A stretch of DNA of 20,973 nucleotides from Firmicutes bacterium CAG:95 (GTDB lineage Bacteria; Bacillota; Clostridia; Lachnospirales; Lachnospiraceae): positions 54,364-75,336 of the forward strand of contig FR902977.1 of the NCBI GenBank assembly GCA_000438155.1. The letters run 5' to 3'. The notes below the pieces were generated by a model. That model was given only the letters and a program-made list of their open reading frames with translations, was not told the DNA's origin and made no database searches. Shown in pieces: positions 1 to 7,706 of the stretch. The stretch's first letter is position 1, and every line of letters begins with the position of its first letter. The translations under genes were made by a program, and so were the position numbers.

Positions 1-308
1 CGGTTCAGCACATAAGCAAGCTGTGTTCCGATGAATACGGATAAAATCAATACTGCTATCAGAATGATCGTGGAGTTAATAAATGCTCTTCCCATTCCGG
101 CTTTCTTAAAGGCACTTACGAAGTTTTCAAAGTACAGCCAGCTCGACGGGGGAGTCATAACATTCGTACTGTTATACTCTGCATCCGTTTTGAAAGCGGT
201 AATTACGCAGGAAACCAGCGGAATAATCGCTACCAGGGAAAAGAGAACAAGGGATGCATACTTTAAAAAGATCAGAATGAATTTTTTAATATATCCGAAA
301 ATTGTCAT
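1..308 (-). CDS. Carbohydrate ABC transporter permease, MalG/GanQ type (partial, N-terminal part)
   Basis: This is the start of the second integral-membrane permease of a sugar ABC importer; it runs off the left edge after about 102 residues. The ATG at 308 lies one base after the stop of the upstream permease, and its Shine-Dalgarno GGAGGG sits inside that gene's last codons, which suggests translational coupling. Residues 1-12 are a short cytoplasmic segment with FGYIKKF. A first membrane helix follows (about 12-40, LVLFSLVAIIPLVSCVI), then an extracytoplasmic loop with a WLYFENF motif typical of MalG-family permeases, and a second helix starting near residue 80. The EAA loop that contacts the ATPase lies outside the window. 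It should pair with the MalF-type permease and the lipoprotein upstream. Family assignment is firm; the sugar is inferred from the neighbouring alpha-galactosidase. Confidence 0.88.
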   Translation of the reverse strand, partial: MTIFGYIKKFILIFLKYASLVLFSLVAIIPLVSCVITAFKTDAEYNSTNVMTPPSSWLYFENFVSAFKKAGMGRAFINSTIILIAVLILSVFIGTQLAYVLN

Positions 309-309
309 C

Positions 310-1314
310 TTATCTTCCCTCCTTCTTTGCAGCAAGCTTGGCAAGCTTCTTCTCTCGCTTCACTGCAGCATTAATATCCTCATCCTCAGAATTCTTGAAG
401 ATATACTTAAAGAACAGCTTCTGTGCCACTGTCACAACCAGAATAATCGTCAGAAGCACAACTGCCATCGCAGATGCCAGACCTACCTTTTGCTGCGTAT
501 GTGCAATCTGATGCATGATTACGAAGTAAGTACCCGTTCCGTTTGCACCATCAGTGATAACATAAGGTGGCTCGAATGCACTTAAGGATCCGGTAATGGA
601 AAGGATAACATTCAATGTTAAAATTGTTTTAATACTCGGCAGAATAATATATAAGAACTGATGCCATTTATTTGCACCGTCCAGCATGGAAGCTTCATAC
701 AGCTCCGGATCCACGGACATGATTGCTCCGATGAACAATACCATGTTCTGCCCGAAATAACGCCATACAGAGGTTCCAACCAGGGAAAAGTTGTTAATGC
801 TCTGGTCTTTGAGCCAGTACGGAAGATTGTCTAACTGGAATCCACACCACTGGAGAACGGTATCAAATACGAATCCTCTGGTGTAGAAGAACTTAAAGAT
901 AAAACCAACGGCAATACCGTTAATCAGGAACGGAAAGAACATAAATCCCTTAAAGAGATCACCGAACCTGGTTTTAAAACTTAACATTGTAGCAAGATAC
1001 AATGCAATTGCAAGCTGTACTACCGATCCAAGCATATAGTACAGGCTCAGCTTCAATGCTCCGAAGCAGTCGCTTCTCTGGAACACCTTCATGTAGTTTT
1101 TCCATCCTACAAATTTACGGGCACCGGTATATTTCATATTATAAAAGCTGTAGCTTACCATCTCCGCAAACGGAAGATAGGTAAACACAATCAGTAATAC
1201 CAGAGGTACAATCAAAAAGGCAATCATAACAAATACCTTTTGCCCGTCTCTGCTTCTGGCCCACTCGCCAAATGATCTTTTCTTTTTTTGTGTCGTAATA
1301 TTAGTTGCCTCCAT
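310..1314 (-). CDS. Carbohydrate ABC transporter permease, MalF/MsmF/RafF type
   Basis: A 334-residue membrane permease, the usual length for the first permease of the MalF-like CUT1 sugar importers. A positively charged N-terminus (KKKRSFGEW) precedes a first helix at about 28-48; roughly six helices follow. The conserved EAA loop that docks on the ATPase is visible at about 207-227: EASMLDGANKWHQF followed by IILP. The C-terminus is a long charged cytoplasmic tail rich in Lys and Glu. The gene follows the binding-protein gene after 82 bases that hold a stem-loop, and it is joined to the next permease by a one-base gap, so all three are probably one transcript. Together they would import an oligosaccharide, by context an alpha-galactoside such as raffinose or melibiose. 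No ATPase gene is present in the visible part of the operon. Confidence 0.93.
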   Translation of the reverse strand: MEATNITTQKKKRSFGEWARSRDGQKVFVMIAFLIVPLVLLIVFTYLPFAEMVSYSFYNMKYTGARKFVGWKNYMKVFQRSDCFGALKLSLYYMLGSVVQLAIALYLATMLSFKTRFGDLFKGFMFFPFLINGIAVGFIFKFFYTRGFVFDTVLQWCGFQLDNLPYWLKDQSINNFSLVGTSVWRYFGQNMVLFIGAIMSVDPELYEASMLDGANKWHQFLYIILPSIKTILTLNVILSITGSLSAFEPPYVITDGANGTGTYFVIMHQIAHTQQKVGLASAMAVVLLTIILVVTVAQKLFFKYIFKNSEDEDINAAVKREKKLAKLAAKKEGR

Positions 1315-1335
1315 TTGTGACCTCCCTGATAAATC

Positions 1336-1364
1336 GAGCCAGAGAGAATTACTCCCCCTGGCTC
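1336..1364 (-). repeat. Intercistronic stem-loop between binding protein and permease genes
   Basis: GAGCCAG (1336-1342) and CTGGCTC (1358-1364) form a perfect 7-bp inverted repeat, and a further GAG/CTC pairing lies inside. It lies in the 82-base gap between the binding-protein stop and the permease start. No run of T follows on the minus strand, so it is not a clean intrinsic terminator. Stem-loops at this place in sugar ABC operons commonly stabilise the 5' mRNA segment or reduce read-through, so that binding protein exceeds permease. That role is inferred here. Confidence 0.5.
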
Positions 1365-1396
1365 ATTGATTTACTTGTAATGAACGAATCTATGGA

Positions 1397-2854
1397 TTAG
1401 TTGTTAACTTCTACTCCAAGTTCAGCCTGAGCATCGTTCCAAGCCTTGGTCCAGTCTGCCATGATATCATCATAGGTTTCAGATCCGGTAGCTGCTGCTT
1501 CAACGATTCTCTGAACCTTATCGTTACCACCTGCATTGAAGGAAAGTTCGGATTCAGAGTTCATGTCGTTCAGAAGGTTTTCTTCACCAGGTAAAGCAGG
1601 CTGATCTGCCATTGTAGTGCATCCGTCGAATGCCTTGTACATATCCGGATTCTCGGCACCCTTAACTACGGTGTAACCACCTTCATTGTAGCACCAGTTG
1701 GACTTCTCGGTCATCCACTTAATGAATACCAGGGAAGCTGCCTTGTTATCATCGGAAGAGTTTACATTAATGCAGTAGCTGTAGTCACCACCAGCTAATG
1801 CATACTGTGTTCCGTTAACGCTCATCGGGAAAGGCATATATCCAACGTCTTCACCGTGGGAGTCAGCATCTACCATCTGGGAATAAGCCCAGGAACCAAG
1901 TACCATACATCCGATTTCACCTCTGTTCAGCATACCCTTGCAGCCTTCCCAGTCAGTTGTGGTGTAGTCGTCTTCGATTAAGCCATCAGCAACTGCATCG
2001 TAAAGAATCTTGTAAAGAGCGTATGCACCGGTTCCGTCACCGTTATCCTTAAAAGGTTCAGCGGTATGAACGAACTTCTGGTTCATGTAGGTATCATCAC
2101 CATTGGAAACAACTCCAAGGTAAGCATCCCATGCGCCCATGGTCCAGCCTGCTGCATAGTTGGTGTAAAGAGGAATTGCATCTGTGTTGTCCTTGATTAA
2201 CTGAAGGTCAGCGATGAATTCATCAGGAGTGGTAGGAAGTGTGGTAATACCAGCCTTCTCAAATACTGCCTTGTTGTAAACAACGCCCTGTGCATTAGCC
2301 ATGTAAGGAATACCATAAGCCTTGCCATCTACCTGATGAGCATCTACGAAGTTCAGTGTCTGGGACAGTGTATCGTAGTCATCAAGGGGCATGAAGTATG
2401 TTGCGTAATCAGCCTTGTCTACTGCAGGGATGAACATGATATCACCCCAGTCACCTGTGGAAAGACGAAGAAGAGCATCTTCTGCGTAATCGGTAACTGC
2501 TTCTGCTTCAACAGTGATGTTCGGATAATCTTTGTTGAATTCAGCGATCATCTTATCGATTGTTCCGTCTTCTGCACGGTCAGTCTTATGATGAAGCCAC
2601 TTAATGGTTGCTGTAAGGTCTGTGTAGTCCTCACCTAATGTGATGGAAGAGTATGTAAGTGCCCCGTCTTCTGCAGGTGCTTCTGCCTCTTCTTCTGCGG
2701 GTGCTTCTGCTTCTTCTTCTGCAGGAGCTTCTGTTTCTGTGTCTGCTGAGGTGTCAGCAGGAGTTGTGGTGTCTGTGCTTGCGCCGCCACATGCTACCAT
2801 AGAAAATGTCATGGCTGTTGCAAGACATACGGCTAAAACTTTTTTCAGTTTCAT
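1397..2854 (-). CDS. Extracellular sugar-binding lipoprotein of ABC importer (family 1 solute-binding protein)
   Basis: A 485-residue solute-binding lipoprotein that would capture the oligosaccharide outside the membrane and deliver it to the two downstream permeases. The frame is open up to 2884, but the ATG at 2854 is preferred: GGAGG lies a proper distance upstream, and this start puts a classical signal peptide (MKLKKVLAVCLATAMTFSM) at the N-terminus. The lipobox is MVAC, with lipidated Cys22. Next comes a low-complexity acidic linker (about 23-65) with repeated EAPAEEEA units, which probably tethers the domain through the cell wall. The mature part carries the usual MalE-like features, such as IKWLHHKT near the first strand, the DIMFIPAVDKADY region and the conserved GVVYNKAVFEKAG segment. 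The ligand cannot be read from the sequence; an alpha-galactoside is inferred from context. Confidence 0.92.
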   Translation of the reverse strand: MKLKKVLAVCLATAMTFSMVACGGASTDTTTPADTSADTETEAPAEEEAEAPAEEEAEAPAEDGALTYSSITLGEDYTDLTATIKWLHHKTDRAEDGTIDKMIAEFNKDYPNITVEAEAVTDYAEDALLRLSTGDWGDIMFIPAVDKADYATYFMPLDDYDTLSQTLNFVDAHQVDGKAYGIPYMANAQGVVYNKAVFEKAGITTLPTTPDEFIADLQLIKDNTDAIPLYTNYAAGWTMGAWDAYLGVVSNGDDTYMNQKFVHTAEPFKDNGDGTGAYALYKILYDAVADGLIEDDYTTTDWEGCKGMLNRGEIGCMVLGSWAYSQMVDADSHGEDVGYMPFPMSVNGTQYALAGGDYSYCINVNSSDDNKAASLVFIKWMTEKSNWCYNEGGYTVVKGAENPDMYKAFDGCTTMADQPALPGEENLLNDMNSESELSFNAGGNDKVQRIVEAAATGSETYDDIMADWTKAWNDAQAELGVEVNN

Positions 2855-3049
2855 AATAACTTTTTCCTCCTTTTTTCTGAACAAAGTCTGTTTGTCCTGT
2901 AAGCTACGCTTGTAACTTAATTTAAATTATATTTAATTTATTTTTTTAATCATCACTTATTATTGCATTTTATAATATATTCTTGTTTTGTTTATTCAAT
3001 TCTTCTTTTTTTACAAATTTTGTAATCTTTTTTTATACATTTTATCCAT

Positions 3050-3081
3050 ATTATACCTCTCAAAATTCACTTAAACGTTTA
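3050..3081 (-). promoter_or_regulatory. Transporter operon promoter with LacI-type operator in the -35 position
   Basis: A perfect -10 box TATAAT is read on the minus strand at 3055-3050. No good -35 box lies 16-18 bases upstream. In its place is the perfect 10-bp palindrome TAAACGTTTA (3072-3081) with the central CG typical of LacI/CcpA-family operators. A weak -35 would suit activation by the adjacent AraC protein, and the palindrome would suit repression by the LacI protein at 4251-5270 or by CcpA. The sites are seen; which protein binds is inferred. Confidence 0.5.
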
Positions 3082-3130
3082 CTTTATGAGGTTAAAATTA
3101 ATTAATTTCTTATTTTTCAAGCTACAAAAT

Positions 3131-3160
3131 CCATATTTAGTATTTCCGGTCTATATTTAG
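3131..3160. promoter_or_regulatory. Candidate AraC-family operator: direct repeat of ATATTTAG with 20-base period
   Basis: ATATTTAG occurs at 3133-3140 and again at 3153-3160, exactly 20 bases apart; the copies share 9 of 10 bases when started at 3131 and 3151. AraC-family activators bind two direct half-sites about two helical turns apart, and this pair lies upstream of the transporter -10 in the divergent gap next to an araC gene. The binding is inferred. Confidence 0.4.
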
Positions 3161-3233
3161 GTGTCGGATTTGCACAACTCTGGCTCCAAAATATAAGCTT
3201 ATTGTACAACATTTCTATATCAGAGATCGGTAA

Positions 3234-3262
3234 TTGCATATTCCCGTTCTTTTTTCTATAAT
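3234..3262 (+). promoter_or_regulatory. Probable araC promoter, giving a nearly leaderless mRNA
   Basis: TTGCAT (3234-3239), a 17-base spacer and a perfect TATAAT (3257-3262) are followed only six bases later by the araC ATG at 3269. Transcription would start at or next to that A. No good Shine-Dalgarno sequence lies before the ATG (only AGG three bases away), which agrees with leaderless initiation. Confidence 0.5.
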
Positions 3263-3268
3263 AGGATT

Positions 3269-4180
3269 ATGAACACAACAGACTTTACTTCTGTATTTAA
3301 AGAAGCTTTATTATCCACACCCAAAACTTCATCTTCGATGCAGCCGGAGGACTTTCTTGGACATCTTTTTACAACGGATAAGCAGATTGCAGCCAAAACC
3401 GCCTCTGACTTTTACTCCGGTGGGAATCTTGCCGTTCGCAATTCCTGGTCCTTTGACGTTCAGGCGCTTCCCTGCTTCCTGCTACTATACACCATGGCAG
3501 GATGTGGAAAGCTGCTCATGAACCAGCATGTGATTTCCCTGACCGAAAACTCCCTGCTTCTGCTTAACTGCAGACAGCGTTTCCGGATTGATGTTGCAGT
3601 AAGTCCCTGGAAATATCAGGTTTTATTCTTTGATAATGTACGTGCCGCTGAGATGCTAAGTCTGATTACCAAAGAACCCTTCTGTATTCTGAATGCTACA
3701 GCCCACTCCGAGTATGTATTACATCTGGAAAAGCTTCTATGCCTGAATTATGAAAAGACCATGATTTCACAGCTTCGTGCCAGCGATCTTCTGAACCATC
3801 TGCTGACCGAATTCACCATTGAATTTTTAAAGAAAGATCAGGAATTCCGCAAAATTCCTTCTTATATAGAAAAGATCCACGATTTGTTTGAGGAGCACTA
3901 CGAGGAAAATTACTCTCTCGATGATTTGGAAGCCAGATTCAGTATCAGTAAATACCGCATCTGCCGGGAGTTCGGCGAATACTATGGTATCACACCGCTC
4001 CAATACCTGAACCGGCGGAGAATCCGTATCGCCTGCCACCTGCTCGAAACCACGTCCTTGCGTATTCACGAGGTCGGCAGTGCAGTCGGCATCGACAACA
4101 CGAATCACTTTATCTCCTTATTTAAAAAATATGAGGGCTGTACTCCGCTCGAATATAAAGCAAGGGAACCGGGGTCATAG
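3269..4180 (+). CDS. AraC-family transcriptional regulator
   Basis: A 303-residue AraC/XylS-type regulator. The N-terminal half (about 50-150) looks like the cupin-type sugar-sensing domain, with FLLLYTMAGCGKL followed by LLLLNCRQRFRI, the usual strand pattern of that fold. The C-terminal 100 residues are the DNA-binding part with two helix-turn-helices: the first around YSLDDLEARFSISKYRICREF, the second around RIHEVGSAVGIDNTNHFISL, ending in FKKYEGCTPLEY, the family hallmark. It is divergent from the binding-protein gene, the standard place for an activator of a sugar ABC operon, and is convergent with lacI. The start at 3269 has no good ribosome site but lies just after a perfect -10. The next Met (residue 24) has no ribosome site either. 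The effector is unknown; an alpha-galactoside is likely. Confidence 0.9.
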   Translation: MNTTDFTSVFKEALLSTPKTSSSMQPEDFLGHLFTTDKQIAAKTASDFYSGGNLAVRNSWSFDVQALPCFLLLYTMAGCGKLLMNQHVISLTENSLLLLNCRQRFRIDVAVSPWKYQVLFFDNVRAAEMLSLITKEPFCILNATAHSEYVLHLEKLLCLNYEKTMISQLRASDLLNHLLTEFTIEFLKKDQEFRKIPSYIEKIHDLFEEHYEENYSLDDLEARFSISKYRICREFGEYYGITPLQYLNRRRIRIACHLLETTSLRIHEVGSAVGIDNTNHFISLFKKYEGCTPLEYKAREPGS

Positions 4181-4194
4181 CCACCGATTCCCTT
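4162..4194. terminator. Stem-loop at the end of araC (possible weak bidirectional terminator)
   Basis: AAGGGAACCGG (4162-4172) pairs with CCGATTCCCTT (4184-4194) with one mismatch (10 of 11), around an 11-base loop. The araC stop codon lies in the loop. Neither side has a clean T run (plus side TTACAGGTTTCC, minus side GCTTTATAT), so termination strength is doubtful. It lies between two convergent genes, where a shared terminator is expected. Confidence 0.45.
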
Positions 4195-4250
4195 ACAGGT
4201 TTCCTATTGTTTCCTTCCTGTAGCCATTCAGGATCATATTGCCCGAATCA

Positions 4251-5270
4251 TTACAGCTTTTTCACACTTGTCTTAATTACCATATGTCCTTCGACCGTGG
4301 TAATTCCCTTCTTATAATGCTCACCAACTATCTTTTTCAGCAGATTGTTTATGGTCTTACGTGCCATTTCCTTAATATCCACCTCATAGGTTGTGATATC
4401 CAGATCCCCTCTTCCGGGAACCTGATAATTATCAAAGCCTACAATGGAAATATCCTCCGGCACACGGTATCCCTTCCGCTTCAGATATCCAATCAGATCA
4501 ATTGCCGTTACGTCATTGTTACAGGCAAACGCTGTCGGCATATCCTTCGGAAGAACGAAGTCATAATTGATACACCGCGCCCTGGTATCCTTCGAACGGT
4601 CATCAATCACATAATCTGCCGGCACCTCCTGCCCATGCTCCAGCATTGCTTTATAATAACCCATATAACGGTCGGTAATACTGTTCGTGGAAAGCAGCGT
4701 CCCCACATAGGCAATCTTCTTATGTCCCATTTCGAACAGATAATTCACCAGCTTATACATTCCATAGAAGTTATCCGTAATCACTGCATCAAATTCGTGC
4801 TTGCGGTCATAAAAGTCCAGACAGATATAGGGTACCTTGATATTACGTTCAATCAGGGACAGATAGTCGGAAGATAACATACCGATAATGATCAGTCCGT
4901 CCATCTTCTCCTCCTGAAGGAGCTTCGGAAGAATCATTTCCTTTTCATTCTGCATGGAAAGCACCTCAAGAAGCGTAAAGCATTCCTTCGATACCGCCTT
5001 CGTTGCCACGGACTGATACATCTGCCAGTAAAAGGACTGTGTCTGGTCAAAATAAATCTCTGAAATTAAAACCCCGATATTATAAGTCCGCTTATTACTG
5101 CTTAATCTTGCTGCCGTCGGTGTCTGATAGCCCATTTCCTTGGCGAGCTGCTTGATTCTTGCCCGCATTTCCTCGCTAACCCCTTTTTGGTCAGAAAGCG
5201 CCTTGGAAACAGTTACCGTGCTCACATTCACGATCGCAGCAATATCTGCCAGTTTCACTGTTTTCGCCAT
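4251..5270 (-). CDS. LacI-family transcriptional regulator
   Basis: A 339-residue LacI/GalR-type repressor. The N-terminal helix-turn-helix is clear: VKLADIAAIVNVSTVTVSKA followed by the hinge KGVSEEMRARIKQLAKEMGYQ. The rest is a periplasmic-binding-like sensor domain, with YNIGVLISE at its start, DGLIIIGML, the conserved ITDRYMGYYKAM region and AFACNNDVTAIDLIGYLKRKG followed by DISIVGFDN, all typical of the family. The frame allows an ATG at 5282, but the AGAGGG lies directly against it with no spacing; the ATG at 5270 gives the normal family N-terminus and is preferred, although its spacing of about 12 is long. It lies 39 bases after the alpha-galactosidase stop and is probably in the same transcript, so it may control its own operon and the TAAACGTTTA site at 3072. 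Its ligand is unknown. Confidence 0.92.
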   Translation of the reverse strand: MAKTVKLADIAAIVNVSTVTVSKALSDQKGVSEEMRARIKQLAKEMGYQTPTAARLSSNKRTYNIGVLISEIYFDQTQSFYWQMYQSVATKAVSKECFTLLEVLSMQNEKEMILPKLLQEEKMDGLIIIGMLSSDYLSLIERNIKVPYICLDFYDRKHEFDAVITDNFYGMYKLVNYLFEMGHKKIAYVGTLLSTNSITDRYMGYYKAMLEHGQEVPADYVIDDRSKDTRARCINYDFVLPKDMPTAFACNNDVTAIDLIGYLKRKGYRVPEDISIVGFDNYQVPGRGDLDITTYEVDIKEMARKTINNLLKKIVGEHYKKGITTVEGHMVIKTSVKKL

Positions 5271-5309
5271 TACTTTTGCCATCCCTCTTCAGAATTTATC
5301 TGCCTGTCC

Positions 5310-7514
5310 TTATGCTTTCACCACATGGATCAGACGTGCTTTGTAATCACCCCAGAGATTCTGTACCAGATATCCGGCCTTCATCAGTACATCACCGGTA
5401 TAGGTTCCTTCTTCTCCCTCGATCTGATACAGCTTCTCAGGATCAAGTCCCTTGAAGAAAATTCTTCTGCTGTGATAATTCGGACGATTCATGACCTGTA
5501 CATAGGTAAAGAGTGCTTCTTCCTTATCCTTGCGGACAACACCATAGCAGTCAAACATATGATTCCGGCTGTAGGATGCAATTCGGTAATAATCACCTTC
5601 CCGGACGAGATCGTTATATTTGTGATACATCGCAACCTGTTCCGGAATCATCTCACGGTCTTCCTGCGGAATCTTTGTTACATCAAGCTCATAGCCAAAG
5701 GTTCCTGCCAGAGCCACATAGCCTCTTGTTTCAAAAGGGGTTACTCTTCCTACGGTATGGTTCGGGCAGTCGGATACATGCGCCCCCATTGCAGAAAGCG
5801 GATAAACAAGAGAAGTTCCCTCCTGAATGATCAGTCTCTCAATTGCATCGGTATCATCAGAGCACCAGATCTGCGGACTGTAGTATAACATACCGGGATC
5901 AAATCTTGCGCCGCCGCCGGAGCAGTTCTCCAACAGCAGATACGGGAATTCCTTCATCAGACGCTCCTGCAGTTCATATACCGCAAGAACATACCGGTGA
6001 TAAAGCTCACCCATCTGATCCGCCGGAAGAACAGCAGAACCGATATCCGTAAGCTGACGGTTCATATCCCACTTCACATATTCAATATGTGCACTTCTTA
6101 AAATCCTGGCTACACTCTCATAGGTATGCTCTAAGACCTCTCTTCTGGAAAGATCTAAAACATACTGGTTACGGCTGCGTGTTCCAACACGTCCCGGAAT
6201 GGCAATCGCCCAATCCGGATGTTCCCTGTACAGATTGGAATCCGGCGAAATCATTTCCGGTTCAAACCAGATACCGAACTTCATGCCAAGCTTATTTACT
6301 TCATCTACCAGATACTTCAATCCGCCAGGCAGCTTTTCTTCATTCACTACCCAGTCGCCAAGTGCACGATTATCATCGCAGCGGTCGCCAAACCAGCCAT
6401 CATCCATAACCAGCATCTCAATGCCAAGCTCCGAAGCCTGCTTTGCAATTGCGATCAGCTTTTCGGTATTAAATTCAAAATAAGTAGCTTCCCAGTTATT
6501 AATAAGGATCGGGCGCTTCTTGTCCTTATATTCTCCACGGATCAGATGATTGCGGTAGAAATCATGGAAGGTTCTGGTCATTGTGCCAAGTCCGCCCGCA
6601 GAATATACCATAACTACTTCCGGAGCCTGAAAGGCTTCGCCCGGATTCAGCTTCCAGCTAAAGTCCTCAGGATGAATTCCCATGATCATACGAAGCTGGT
6701 CAAACTGATCGTTCTGTACCATAACCTTAAAGTTACCGGAATATACGAAATTCATTGCATAAACTTCACCTTGATCGTCATCGGCACCCTTTGTCTTTAA
6801 TGCCATGAACGGATGATCCTGATGGCTGGATTCGCCCCTGACGGACTCTACAGAAAGCTTTGCATGGCTTACCGGAACCGTCTGGATATGACGCTCTCTT
6901 GCCCAGGAACCATGAAGGGTGACTGCTTCAAAATCACGGTTATCCATATCGAGACAGGCACTCATAACTCTGGTCAAAAATAAGGTCTTTTCGGAAGCAT
7001 TCAACACTTTCACACTTCTGGTGATCACATCCACATCTTCAAATACCGTGTACATCAGAACTGCTTCCAGACCGGTATGACTGTCCCTGCAGGTGATTTC
7101 CAGAGTCTCACATTCCTGCTCTGTTCCAAAAGAAGCCGGAAGTCCTTCTAAGGCAGGCTTTCCCAATGTAATCTTATGGGAAACATAATTTAAAGAAAGA
7201 CCGGTATTTCCCTCCCCGGTACGGATGCTGATGCAGTCCTCACGGTAGTCACCAAGACCATGTGCCGGATATTCCATCGGAAAACTGTCAAGAAAGGAAC
7301 CACGGTCACGATTGTTCCTGGAAGGAACAAAGGGTCCCTCCTCGATTCTCAATAAATGATCCAGATGATAATCGTTTAGTTTCTGTCCATAATACACATG
7401 TCCCAGAAACTGTTCATCATCCACAACGGCAATGACATAGCTGGTATTCTTCGTATCCAGCTTAAATAGCTTTTTAACATCTTTGGAAAGATCTTCATAT
7501 TGCTGTACGCCCAT
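5310..7514 (-). CDS. Alpha-galactosidase, glycoside hydrolase family 36
   Basis: A 734-residue cytoplasmic GH36 enzyme that removes terminal alpha-1,6-galactose from raffinose-type sugars and melibiose. The length is that of the tetrameric bacterial GH36 group (about 720-745). Order of parts: N-terminal beta-sandwich (about 1-320), a TIM barrel (about 330-650) starting with ILINNWEATYFEFN, and a C-terminal beta domain. MLVMDDGWFGDR and FGIWFEPEMISPDSNLY bind substrate. The nucleophile is the Asp of KWDMNR (residue 483) and the acid/base is in CSDDTDAIER (about 553). ENCSGGGARFDPGMLYY completes the site. The frame opens with a GTG at 7526, but that codon overlaps the ribosome site GAGGG of the ATG at 7514, which is preferred. 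There is no signal peptide, so it acts on sugar imported by the nearby ABC system. Confidence 0.96.
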   Translation of the reverse strand: MGVQQYEDLSKDVKKLFKLDTKNTSYVIAVVDDEQFLGHVYYGQKLNDYHLDHLLRIEEGPFVPSRNNRDRGSFLDSFPMEYPAHGLGDYREDCISIRTGEGNTGLSLNYVSHKITLGKPALEGLPASFGTEQECETLEITCRDSHTGLEAVLMYTVFEDVDVITRSVKVLNASEKTLFLTRVMSACLDMDNRDFEAVTLHGSWARERHIQTVPVSHAKLSVESVRGESSHQDHPFMALKTKGADDDQGEVYAMNFVYSGNFKVMVQNDQFDQLRMIMGIHPEDFSWKLNPGEAFQAPEVVMVYSAGGLGTMTRTFHDFYRNHLIRGEYKDKKRPILINNWEATYFEFNTEKLIAIAKQASELGIEMLVMDDGWFGDRCDDNRALGDWVVNEEKLPGGLKYLVDEVNKLGMKFGIWFEPEMISPDSNLYREHPDWAIAIPGRVGTRSRNQYVLDLSRREVLEHTYESVARILRSAHIEYVKWDMNRQLTDIGSAVLPADQMGELYHRYVLAVYELQERLMKEFPYLLLENCSGGGARFDPGMLYYSPQIWCSDDTDAIERLIIQEGTSLVYPLSAMGAHVSDCPNHTVGRVTPFETRGYVALAGTFGYELDVTKIPQEDREMIPEQVAMYHKYNDLVREGDYYRIASYSRNHMFDCYGVVRKDKEEALFTYVQVMNRPNYHSRRIFFKGLDPEKLYQIEGEEGTYTGDVLMKAGYLVQNLWGDYKARLIHVVKA

Positions 7515-7552
7515 AATAACCCTCACTTAATTCTTTGAAATTTTAAATTTTA

Positions 7553-7706
7553 GTAACTATTCAAAACCACATTCGCAAAATCGCTGCTACGCAGCTTTCC
7601 TTTTGCTCATGTGGTTACTTCGCCATATAAATCCAGTCAAATATGACCTGGAATGCAGGCATTCCATTCATATTTTGCCAGGATTTGCATGGCTCTGAAT
7701 AGTTAC
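7553..7706. repeat. 154-base three-stem inverted-repeat element (MITE-like or structured leader RNA)
   Basis: Perfect 11-bp terminal inverted repeats, GTAACTATTCA (7553-7563) and TGAATAGTTAC (7696-7706), enclose two hairpins. Hairpin 1 (7565-7616) stacks AACCACAT/ATGTGGTT, GCAAAA/TTTTGC and GCTGC-TAC-GCAGC. Hairpin 2 (7623-7692) stacks CCAT/ATGG, AAATCC/GGATTT, ATATGA/TCATAT and a perfect TGGAATGC-AG-GCATTCCA. The whole would fold as a three-way junction in DNA or RNA. The flanks AAATTTTA (7545-7552) and AAATTTTT (7707-7714) differ at one base and could be a target-site duplication, though the region is AT-rich. It lies in the alpha-galactosidase leader and has no coding capacity. It is either a small non-autonomous mobile element or a structured RNA. 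Confidence 0.65.

Larger units (their letters stand above)
2855..3268. promoter_or_regulatory. Divergent regulatory region between binding-protein gene and araC
   Basis: A 414-base very AT-rich gap without a credible gene. It separates the leftward transporter operon from the rightward AraC regulator. It contains the sites listed separately: a LacI-type palindrome beside a perfect -10 box for the transporter, a direct repeat of ATATTTAG, and the araC promoter. A second spaced direct repeat is TTGCACAAC (3170-3178) and TTGTACAAC (3202-3210), 32 bases apart. The leader of the transporter mRNA would be about 190 bases if the -10 at 3050-3055 is used. Confidence 0.6.

Noticed and set aside
2672..2745. 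Short tandem repeats as a possible CRISPR array
   Set aside because: The units are contiguous, in frame and without spacers; they encode a lipoprotein linker.
2640..2915. A plus-strand frame with Ser/Ala repeats
   Set aside because: It is the mirror image of the EAPAEEEA linker and signal peptide of the lipoprotein gene.
3327..3340. Met24 of araC as the true start
   Set aside because: No ribosome site lies before it, and the frame upstream reads as ordinary protein directly after a perfect -10 box, so the start at 3269 is kept.
4239..4877. A 212-codon plus-strand frame opposite lacI
   Set aside because: It is antisense to a clear LacI repressor and shows no motif or ribosome site.
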